Source: Rickettsia typhi (GTDB lineage: Bacteria > Pseudomonadota > Alphaproteobacteria > Rickettsiales > Rickettsiaceae). Taken from it: a stretch of DNA of 14,706 bases. Position numbers and translations under genes: made by a program. Positions 9,213-14,706 of the stretch are shown here, one piece after another. The notes below the pieces were generated by a model. The model was not told where the DNA came from and searched no databases. It saw nothing but the letters and a program-made list of their open reading frames with translations. Each line of letters starts with the position of its first letter. Position 1 is the stretch's first letter. The DNA lies in assembly GCA_945883665.1 (NCBI GenBank), contig CAMCXV010000028.1, forward strand, positions 1 to 14,706, read 5' to 3'.

Positions 9213-10064
9213 TTAATTAATTTTAGCTAAAATTGAATCCAGCTCCTCAAGGTTTGAATAATAAAAAGATATCTTACCCCCATTCCAGGAATTTTCAACA
9301 ACAACTTTTACTCCGTATTTTTCGCTCAGTGTCTGACCAAGGATTATAAAATCATCACTCATTGCAGAATCTAGATTATTTTCAAATTGTTGCTTTCTTT
9401 TTTTTTCAACCCCATGTGTTTTTCTAGTTAACTCTTCAGTTTGCCTTACATTAAGATCATTTGAAACAATTTTATTTGCTAATTCTTCAGCATTTTCAAG
9501 ACCTATTAAACATCTTGCATGACCCATACTGAGCTGTCCGTTATTAATCATAAGTTTAATAGACTCAGGCAAATGGTTTAATCTTAATAAATTCGCTACA
9601 TGGCTTCGGCTTTTACCAAGTGAATCAGCTAATGTTGCTTGTGTATAGCCAAATTCATTTATTAGCTTTGCATAACTTTCAGCTTCTTCTATAGCAGTTA
9701 GCTCTTCTCTTTGAATATTTTCAATTAGTGCAATCTCAAATATTTCTTGATCAGACAAATTCTTAATTATGACTGGAATTTCTTTTAAACCAACAATTTT
9801 ACAAGCACGATACCGTCTTTCACCCGCTATGATTTTATATTTTCCATTACTAACAGTATTAACTATTATTGGTTGCACCAAGCCATTACTCATTATAGAA
9901 TTAGCTAGTTCTTGCAATTTAACTTGGTCAAAATTTTTGCGTGGCTGATATTTACCAATCTCAATTTGATCAATATCTACTATATTATTTGTATCACCCT
10001 CTACCGGTATAATTTTTTCTTTCAGCAAAGATGATAAACCTTTGCCCAACACTCTATTCCTCAT
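9213..10064 (-). CDS. parB: Chromosome partitioning protein ParB (CTP-dependent DNA clamp)
   Basis: ParB loads at parS, spreads as a CTP-bound clamp and recruits ParA and SMC to segregate the origin region. The 283-residue protein has the N-terminal ParA-interacting segment (RVLGKGLSSLL, 4-14), the CTP-binding ParB box with GERRYRA (81-87) and ENIQRE (115-120), a helix-turn-helix (about 141-162, TQATLADSLGKSRSHV) and a C-terminal dimerisation domain. Length is typical. A ribosome site AGGAG lies just before the ATG in the 13-nt gap after parA. Candidate parS sites are at 13292-13307 and 11409-11424, in the upstream genes of the same cluster. Confidence 0.96.
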   Translation of the reverse strand: MRNRVLGKGLSSLLKEKIIPVEGDTNNIVDIDQIEIGKYQPRKNFDQVKLQELANSIMSNGLVQPIIVNTVSNGKYKIIAGERRYRACKIVGLKEIPVIIKNLSDQEIFEIALIENIQREELTAIEEAESYAKLINEFGYTQATLADSLGKSRSHVANLLRLNHLPESIKLMINNGQLSMGHARCLIGLENAEELANKIVSNDLNVRQTEELTRKTHGVEKKRKQQFENNLDSAMSDDFIILGQTLSEKYGVKVVVENSWNGGKISFYYSNLEELDSILAKIN

Positions 10065-10077
10065 ATTTCTCCTAATT

Positions 10078-10872
10078 TTAAGCTATTTTAACTGAAGGCA
10101 TAAATTTTATTTCATTAGCAATAATTTCTTTAGCAAGTTCTATATATGCCATTGATCCAGAACATTTATAATCATAAATAATTACTGCTTTACCATGAGA
10201 TGGAGCTTCAGAAACCCTTACATTCCTTGGTATCGTGGTTTTATACACTAAATTTCCAAGACATCCTCTTACATCATTTTCTACTTGCTCAGTAAGTCTG
10301 TTTCTTTTATCATACATTGTAAACAAAATTCCACCTATTTTGATTTCAGGATTTAACTTTTTCTCAACTATTTCCACAGTTTTTAACAAATGACTTAGAC
10401 CTTCAAGTGAATAAAAATCACACAGCATAGGTATTAGAACTTCATTACAAGCAACTAAGGCATTTAACGTTAACAAACTAAGAGAAGGTGGGCAATCAAT
10501 TATTATATAATCAAAATTATTTTTTATTTCACTAATTTTATTTAATAAAATATTTTCATGGTTTTTTAAATTTACTAAATCAAGCTCAATTGCTGCTAAA
10601 TTCGTATTAGCTGTAATGATCGATAAATTAGGTATTTCTGTTTCGAGAATTGCATCTTTTATAGATCCAATCCCTGTAAATAAATTGTATGATGTAATTT
10701 TTCTTTTTAATTGTTCTATTCCAAGACCACTACTTGTATTACCTTGTGAATCAATATCTATAATCAATACTTTTTTACTCATCACAGCAAAAATTGTTGC
10801 TAGGTTTACAGCTGTTGTCGTTTTTCCAACACCACCTTTTTGATTAACAATTGCTATAACTTTCCCTTTCAT
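10078..10872 (-). CDS. parA: Chromosome partitioning ATPase ParA (Soj)
   Basis: ParA is a Walker-type ATPase that binds DNA non-specifically as an ATP dimer; ParB stimulates its hydrolysis and pulls the parS-marked origin towards the pole. At 264 residues it has the normal chromosomal length without the N-terminal DNA-binding extension of plasmid type-Ia proteins. Visible motifs are the deviant Walker A KGGVGKTT (12-19, with signature Lys12), the A' segment LIIDIDSQGN (36-45) and Walker B YIIIDCPPS (122-130). The ATG overlaps the rsmG stop by ATGA (10869-10872), so the two are translationally coupled, and parB follows after 13 nt. Confidence 0.96.
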   Translation of the reverse strand: MKGKVIAIVNQKGGVGKTTTAVNLATIFAVMSKKVLIIDIDSQGNTSSGLGIEQLKRKITSYNLFTGIGSIKDAILETEIPNLSIITANTNLAAIELDLVNLKNHENILLNKISEIKNNFDYIIIDCPPSLSLLTLNALVACNEVLIPMLCDFYSLEGLSHLLKTVEIVEKKLNPEIKIGGILFTMYDKRNRLTEQVENDVRGCLGNLVYKTTIPRNVRVSEAPSHGKAVIIYDYKCSGSMAYIELAKEIIANEIKFMPSVKIA

Positions 10873-11444
10873 AACAATCTTTTAATGTTTGAAATTTCAA
10901 CTATTTTACCATCACCAGTAATGCTATCATGAAGCAAAACATTAAACAACCAATGTTTATTTGCTTCTATTACTTCTTTATCACAGTTTTTACCCTTAAG
11001 TAACAGCATCTTACTCAACTTTAAATTACTTGTGAGTTGTAATATATTACTTATGCTACCAAAACCTCTGCTAGTTAGAATATCATAATCACCTTCAAAA
11101 TTATTATCTAACCTTTCTTCAATGATATTAATTTTATTTAGTGATAATTTGGAAGCTTGCCTTAAAAAAACAGCTTTTCTTGAATCACTCTCCACAAGAG
11201 TTACATCCTTCACTCCACCTATCGACAAAATAACACCAGGCAAACCAGCGCCTGAACCAATATCAACTACCCTCTCATCAAGCTTTATATATTTAATCAA
11301 CTGCAGAGAATCCAGAATATGCCTTTCCCAAAGATCATATTCAGAATTTTTAGATATCATATTTATTGATTTATTCCACTTAAGTAACAATGATTGATAC
11401 TCTACCAACCCTCCACGTGAAACATTTAAATTATCTATAATCAT
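10869..11444 (-). CDS. rsmG: 16S rRNA (guanine-527-N7) methyltransferase RsmG
   Basis: RsmG (GidB) methylates N7 of G527 in the 530 loop of 16S rRNA using S-adenosylmethionine; its loss gives low-level streptomycin resistance in other bacteria. The 191-residue protein is slightly shorter than E. coli RsmG (207). The S-adenosylmethionine motif [12 protein letters not shown] (59-70) and the following [13 protein letters not shown] (83-95) are diagnostic, and the N-terminal [11 protein letters not shown] matches the family. The start codon overlaps the mnmG stop by ATGA (11441-11444), the classical gidA-gidB pairing. A parS-like CCACGTGAAACA lies inside its 5' coding region. Confidence 0.95.
   Translation of the reverse strand: MIIDNLNVSRGGLVEYQSLLLKWNKSINMISKNSEYDLWERHILDSLQLIKYIKLDERVVDIGSGAGLPGVILSIGGVKDVTLVESDSRKAVFLRQASKLSLNKINIIEERLDNNFEGDYDILTSRGFGSISNILQLTSNLKLSKMLLLKGKNCDKEVIEANKHWLFNVLLHDSITGDGKIVEISNIKRLL
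11409..11424. promoter_or_regulatory. Secondary parS-like site within rsmG
   Basis: The 16 bp centred on CACGTG (11414-11419) match the canonical parS TGTTTCACGTGAAACA at 12 of 16 positions. The right half (CACGTGAAACA) is perfect, while the left arm CCCTC is degenerate. It lies 1.9 kb from the stronger site. It could be a weak ParB site or chance, because the sequence must also encode RsmG residues. Confidence 0.35.
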
Positions 11445-13294
11445 TTTTTACGCTTAGTTTTTAAGTATATTATGATTGTAGTAAGAGATACTGGTGTTAT
11501 CCCTGATATTCTGCGAGCTGCACCAATAGATCTTGGTTTATAAAAATTAAGTTTTTCTCTAATTTCTGTGGATAGGCTATGTATCTCATTATAATTAATA
11601 TCACTAGGGAGATCTAAAGATTCATCCTGTATAAATAATTGTATATCCAAAGCCTGTCTCTTTAAATAAGAGGAATATTTGGATTCATTTTCATAATATT
11701 TTAAATAATCAACATTTTCCTTATTTAATTCGGGAAAAAATTCTATCACCTTTTGAAGACCGAAATTTGGTAACCCTAATAACATAAAAGCTGTTTTATA
11801 CGAACCATCCTGAGAAATTAAACAGTTTTTATTTTGAATTGCACTAGTTGTTAGACTCAGTTCTTCAAGTTTTTGTTTTATTCTTTGAAACTCAGAGAAC
11901 TTCCGTTCAAATTGATTTTTTCTTTCTTCGGATACAATATTTGCTTTTATAGCTAAAGGAGTAAGCCTAATATCAGCATTGTCAGCTCTGAGAGTCAATC
12001 TATATTCAGAGCGAGACGTAAAAATCCTGTAAGGCTCTGCTGTACCAAAATTTATTAAATCATCAATCATGACTCCTATATAAGCATCTGATCTTGATAA
12101 AGTAAATTTCTCTCTAGATTGAGCATAAAAAGCTGCATTAATACCAGCTATTAAACCTTGAGCAGCAGCTTCTTCGTAACCTGTAGTCCCATTAATTTGA
12201 CCAGCAAGAAATAGATTTTTTATTTTCTTTGTCTCTAAAGTATCAAAAAGCTCCCTAGGATCCACAAAATCATACTCAATTGCATAACCAGGTCTAATCA
12301 TTTTTGCATTTTCAAGACCATTAATAGATTTTAAAATCTCAAGCTGAACATTCTCTGGTAAAGAAGTAGATATACCATTAGGATAAACCGTGTAGTCATT
12401 TAGTCCTTCTGGTTCTAGAAAAATCTGATGACTATTTTTGCTAGAAAACTTAACTATTTTATCTTCTATAGAAGGACAATATCTAGGACCAACACCTTCA
12501 ATTTGACCAGAATACATAGCAGATAAATGTAAGTTATTCTTAATAATTTCATGCGTATTTTGGTTTGTTCTTGTAATATAACAATTTATTTGCGGTACTT
12601 CAATTTTTCTAGTTAACTCAGAAAAAGGTCTTGGAATCAAATCTCCAGGTTGGATTTCAGTTTTAGTATAATCTATTGTCCTACCGTCAATTCGAGGTGG
12701 AGTTCCAGTTTTTAATCTTCCAACAGTGAAATTATGATTGCGAAGAGTTTTTGACAAACCATAAGAAGGATCCTCACCAACTCTACCACCTGGGATCTTT
12801 TTTTTTCCGATATGAATTAAACCAGATAAAAATGTACCAGTTGTTAGAACAACAGAATGACAATCAATTTTACCAGAGTTTTTAGTTAAAACACCTATAA
12901 CCTTACCTTGATCAATTATTATATCCTCAACAGAATCATATAAAATAGTTAGGTTAGGGTATTCATTTAAAATAGAAAACATTTCGTTTCTATACAAAGA
13001 TCTGTCAGCTTGAGCCCTGGGACCCCATACCGCTGGTCCCTTACTCTCATTGAGCATTTTGTAATGTATTCCAGACTTATCAATCACTCTTGACATTAAA
13101 CCATCTAAAGCATCTATTTCCTTGACAAGAGTTCCTTTTCCAACACCCCCAATCGCAGGATTACAAGACATTTCTCCTAAATTTTTTAAATCGAGAGTTA
13201 TTAACAAAGTATCGCTTCCAGTTCGCGCAGATGATGCCGCTGCTTCACACCCAGCATGCCCACCACCGACAACAATTACAGTAAATTTTTTCAT
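11441..13294 (-). CDS. mnmG: tRNA uridine-5-carboxymethylaminomethyl modification enzyme MnmG (GidA)
   Basis: MnmG is the FAD-binding partner of the GTPase MnmE; together they put the carboxymethylaminomethyl or aminomethyl group on wobble uridine 34 of certain tRNAs, which keeps reading frame and decoding accurate. The 617-residue length is typical (E. coli 629). Motifs are the dinucleotide-binding [12 protein letters not shown] (8-19), the conserved [14 protein letters not shown] (about 44-57), [15 protein letters not shown] and the C-terminal [14 protein letters not shown] used for MnmE and tRNA contacts. The ATG lies 18 nt after the ndk stop, and no good ribosome site is seen because a parS-like palindrome occupies that space and touches the start codon. 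rsmG follows with a 4-nt overlap. Confidence 0.97.
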   Translation of the reverse strand: MKKFTVIVVGGGHAGCEAAASSARTGSDTLLITLDLKNLGEMSCNPAIGGVGKGTLVKEIDALDGLMSRVIDKSGIHYKMLNESKGPAVWGPRAQADRSLYRNEMFSILNEYPNLTILYDSVEDIIIDQGKVIGVLTKNSGKIDCHSVVLTTGTFLSGLIHIGKKKIPGGRVGEDPSYGLSKTLRNHNFTVGRLKTGTPPRIDGRTIDYTKTEIQPGDLIPRPFSELTRKIEVPQINCYITRTNQNTHEIIKNNLHLSAMYSGQIEGVGPRYCPSIEDKIVKFSSKNSHQIFLEPEGLNDYTVYPNGISTSLPENVQLEILKSINGLENAKMIRPGYAIEYDFVDPRELFDTLETKKIKNLFLAGQINGTTGYEEAAAQGLIAGINAAFYAQSREKFTLSRSDAYIGVMIDDLINFGTAEPYRIFTSRSEYRLTLRADNADIRLTPLAIKANIVSEERKNQFERKFSEFQRIKQKLEELSLTTSAIQNKNCLISQDGSYKTAFMLLGLPNFGLQKVIEFFPELNKENVDYLKYYENESKYSSYLKRQALDIQLFIQDESLDLPSDINYNEIHSLSTEIREKLNFYKPRSIGAARRISGITPVSLTTIIIYLKTKRKK

Positions 13295-13307
13295 TTCACG
13301 TGAAACA
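13292..13307. promoter_or_regulatory. parS centromere site at the mnmG start codon
   Basis: CATTTCACGTGAAACA matches the canonical bacterial parS TGTTTCACGTGAAACA at 14 of 16 positions, with only the two outermost left bases differing; these two belong to the mnmG start codon (minus-strand ATG at 13292-13294). Chromosomal ParB proteins of very different bacteria recognise this palindrome, and parS sites cluster near the origin, often close to parAB. A full ParB gene lies in the same cluster. Confidence 0.8.
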
Positions 13308-13312
13308 TAACA

Positions 13313-13735
13313 TTACTTTAAAACCTCTTCGTTTTTAAAGAAAAAAGATATTTCCCTTTTTGCGCTATCTAAACTGTCTGAACCATGGATACTGTTAGCC
13401 TCTATATCTAAAGCAAAATCTTTTCTTATTGTGCCATGATTAGCATTTTCTGGATTAGTTGCCCCCATTATCTCTCTGTTTTTAAGAACCGCATTTTCTC
13501 CCTTTAGCACTTGTAAAACCACCGGGGCAGAAGTCATGTATTCTACTAGACCTGAAAAAAACGGTCTCTCTTTATGCTCAGCATAAAACCCTTCCGCTTG
13601 TTCTTTGGTTAATTTAACCATTTTTTGTGCTGCAATTTCTAATCCCGCAGCCTCAAGATAAGAATTTATTTTACCCGTTAAATTTCTTTTAGTTGCATCT
13701 GGCTTTATAACTGAGAAAGTGTATTCTATTGACAT
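13313..13735 (-). CDS. ndk: Nucleoside diphosphate kinase
   Basis: Ndk transfers the gamma-phosphate of ATP to other nucleoside diphosphates through a phospho-histidine, balancing the NTP and dNTP pools in the cytoplasm. The 140-residue length is standard. Seen are [12 protein letters not shown] (7-18), [17 protein letters not shown] (57-73), [18 protein letters not shown] (91-108) and the catalytic NSIHGSDS with His117. It is the first gene of the cluster; a candidate promoter lies about 40 bp upstream and an AAAGG ribosome site precedes the ATG. mnmG follows after 18 nt. Confidence 0.97.
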   Translation of the reverse strand: MSIEYTFSVIKPDATKRNLTGKINSYLEAAGLEIAAQKMVKLTKEQAEGFYAEHKERPFFSGLVEYMTSAPVVLQVLKGENAVLKNREIMGATNPENANHGTIRKDFALDIEANSIHGSDSLDSAKREISFFFKNEEVLK

Positions 13736-13772
13736 TAAATTGACCTTTATTGATTTTCAAATTAGAGAATAA

Positions 13773-13801
13773 TTTATAAAGATTTTTAGGGAAACTTTCA
13801 A
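13773..13801 (-). promoter_or_regulatory. Promoter of the ndk-mnmG-rsmG-par cluster
   Basis: On the minus strand TTGAAA (13796-13801) and TATAAA (13773-13778) are separated by exactly 17 bp. Transcription would start near 13766, about 30 nt before the ndk ATG. It is the best promoter match upstream of the cluster, though A/T-rich DNA gives such matches by chance fairly often. Confidence 0.5.
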
Positions 13802-13826
13802 GCATTTTTTACTTAATATAAATCAC

Positions 13827-13846
13827 AAGAATGCCAAAAGCATCTT
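13827..13846 (-). terminator. Possible hairpin after the membrane protein gene
   Basis: AAGATGC and GCATTCTT (minus strand) can pair as a 7-bp stem with one bulged base and a short loop, about 10 nt after the stop codon of the 182-residue gene. No strong T-run follows on this strand, so it may attenuate rather than terminate. Confidence 0.3.
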
Positions 13847-13855
13847 TATTAAATT

Positions 13856-14404
13856 TTATTCGTGTAATAATTTTATCTTAAGTAGGGAAATATTAATGGT
13901 CAAACCTAATAATTCATGAGACCCAATCAGAGCTGGAAAATCTTCAACACAAACAATAAAACTACCAGAATTATCAAAAAGATTAAAAATATATATTATG
14001 TATTTTTTACCATCAATCTCAGTTTGATCTATTATAGATTCTTGTGTTTTAAATTTTTCTAAGACTCTTTTTAAATTTTTTTGTAAAAAAACATTTAATT
14101 CCCGCTTCAAAACTCTTGGTCTACTAGTTTTAAATTCCATATTAACACTATCAAATATTACTATATCTTCTAAATTATAATATTCTTTTATTGATTCTAT
14201 TAGGTTGACAGAAGTTTCAAAAGAATTAAAGTTACCTATCAAATTAGAAAGGTTTTTATGTACAAATTTTAGCTCTAAATATAATTGTATTAATTTTTTA
14301 TTTTTTTTATCAAAATATGTATTAATTTTATAGATTACAATAACAAATACACTTAACACAATTGTTGTATATATTACAACATCATTTAGTAATTGTTCTA
14401 TCAT
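13856..14404 (-). CDS. Membrane-anchored protein of unknown function
   Basis: I do not recognise the family. The 182-residue protein begins with a single hydrophobic segment (about 8-26, VVIYTTIVLSVFVIVIY) followed by Lys-rich residues, so it is probably anchored in the inner membrane with the bulk in the cytoplasm. Residues about 33-60 look helical, and the rest (65-180) alternates strands and helices in a way that recalls a GAF-like sensory fold (DIVIFDSVNMEF, KKYIIYIFNL, GSFIVCVEDF). That resemblance is by eye only. It lies 120 nt upstream of ndk on the same strand, but a separate promoter for ndk makes it a likely monocistron. Its own leader contains a predicted folded RNA. Base composition matches the neighbours. 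Confidence 0.65.
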   Translation of the reverse strand: MIEQLLNDVVIYTTIVLSVFVIVIYKINTYFDKKNKKLIQLYLELKFVHKNLSNLIGNFNSFETSVNLIESIKEYYNLEDIVIFDSVNMEFKTSRPRVLKRELNVFLQKNLKRVLEKFKTQESIIDQTEIDGKKYIIYIFNLFDNSGSFIVCVEDFPALIGSHELLGLTINISLLKIKLLHE

Positions 14405-14437
14405 TTAATCATTATCCTATAGTAAATTGAAAAAGAC

Positions 14438-14493
14438 TGATCACCACTTATCTTTAAGTTACCTTATTTCTTTTAAAGAAACCGGTGGTTGAT
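14438..14493 (-). ncRNA. Candidate structured leader (three-way junction) upstream of the membrane protein gene
   Basis: On the minus strand, between a predicted start near 14503 and the ATG at 14404, three helices nest. P1 pairs ATCAACCAC (14485-14493) with GTGGTGAT (14440-14447), with one bulged A. P2 is a perfect 7-bp hairpin, TTTCTTT with AAAGAAA around one base (14467-14481). P3 directly follows: TAAG-GTAA-CTTA (14455-14466), a 4-bp stem with a GNRA-class tetraloop. A closing helix holding two hairpins is a shape typical of cis-regulatory RNA. P2 and P3 are A/T-rich and weak, and I know no described riboswitch of this form. Confidence 0.3.
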
Positions 14494-14509
14494 AATCACT
14501 GAAAAACAT

Positions 14510-14537
14510 TTTATACTCAAACCAAAAGTTGAGTCAA
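14510..14537 (-). promoter_or_regulatory. Promoter of the membrane protein gene
   Basis: TTGACT (14532-14537) and TATAAA (14510-14515) on the minus strand are 16 bp apart. The predicted start near 14503 gives a leader of about 100 nt that includes the folded region. It lies just outside the probable end of the IS element, which therefore leaves this promoter intact. Confidence 0.45.
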
Positions 14538-14566
14538 GAGCTTTATAAAAAAAATCAATATGAACT

Positions 14567-14588
14567 ACTCGGCCGCAAGCGACCGAGT
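14567..14588 (-). mobile_element. Right-end hairpin of an IS200/IS605-family element
   Basis: A strong imperfect palindrome begins 1 nt after the transposase stop: ACTCGG pairs with CCGAGT and, past one C-A mismatch, CGC pairs with GCG around an AA loop. IS200/IS605 elements have no inverted terminal repeats and instead carry subterminal hairpins bound as single strands by TnpA, the right one shortly downstream of tnpA. The exact element end probably lies 3-25 nt further on (14542-14564) but cannot be fixed without an empty site. It could also end the transposase transcript. Confidence 0.55.
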
Positions 14589-14589
14589 T

Positions 14590-14706
14590 TCAAAACAGTT
14601 TTAGTTGATTAGCCGCTTTTTCCATTTTATCCATTGCATTCAACTGATTTTGTACATATTCACGAATTATTTTATCATTAGCATTTCCTACCGTTTCTAC
14701 AAAAAA
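14590..14706 (-). CDS. tnpA: IS200/IS605-family transposase TnpA, C-terminal end only
   Basis: The window edge cuts this gene; only the last 38 residues are present, starting FFVETVGNANDKIIREYV and ending AANQLKLF before a TGA. The segment (F/Y)FVxTVG followed by IIREYVQNQ is the usual C-terminal pattern of Y1-type HUH transposases of the IS200/IS605 family, in which single-stranded DNA is cut by one tyrosine. The catalytic residues and start lie outside the window, so integrity cannot be judged. The hairpin just downstream supports the call. Confidence 0.6.
   Translation of the reverse strand, partial: FFVETVGNANDKIIREYVQNQLNAMDKMEKAANQLKLF

Overview
The window looks like chromosome from an obligate intracellular alphaproteobacterium of the order Rickettsiales, most probably Rickettsiaceae. 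Three things point there. The DNA is AT-rich. The 23S rRNA gene has no 16S or tRNA genes in the 12 kb upstream of it, the split-rRNA arrangement known from Rickettsiales. The gene order ndk-mnmG-rsmG-parA-parB is the one I recall from Rickettsia prowazekii. A transaldolase gene behind parB argues against a classical tick or louse Rickettsia and would suit Torix-type ('Candidatus Tisiphia') or 'Candidatus Megaira' lineages, but that placement is inference.

Layout. Positions 1-2426 hold most of a 23S rRNA gene on the minus strand, with its 3' end outside the window. Positions 2427-2836 are a divergent control region with a near-consensus minus-strand promoter (TTGACA-17-TATAAA) and a boxA-like site for the rRNA, and an unusual 10-bp-period direct repeat in front of the plus-strand gene. 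Positions 2837-5638 encode a 933-residue candidate secreted effector. It carries a complete clan CE (Ulp1-like) cysteine-protease core, His411-Asp431-Gln471-Cys477, between copies of a divergent helical repeat, and has two FGxFQSxP motifs that resemble eukaryotic adaptor-binding peptides. Positions 5809-6770 are a PIN-like nuclease gene broken by two frameshifts.

From 13735 down to 6862 runs a tight minus-strand cluster: ndk, mnmG, rsmG, parA, parB, tal, ettA. Several joints are stop-start overlaps or gaps of a few bases, so it is probably one operon read from a promoter at about 13773-13801. It mixes nucleotide balance (Ndk), tRNA and rRNA modification (MnmG, RsmG), chromosome segregation (ParAB), pentose-phosphate carbon flow (Tal) and translation control (EttA). 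A 14/16 match to the canonical parS site lies on the mnmG start codon, and a weaker 12/16 site lies in rsmG. ParA, ParB and their centromere therefore appear to sit together, which suggests proximity to the replication origin.

Upstream of ndk is a small membrane-anchored protein of unknown function (13856-14404). Its roughly 100-nt leader can fold into a compact three-way junction. The window ends in the C-terminus of an IS200/IS605-type transposase with the hairpin expected at the element's right end.

The strongest candidates for something undescribed are the effector, the structured leader at 14438-14493, and the parS site overlapping a translation start.
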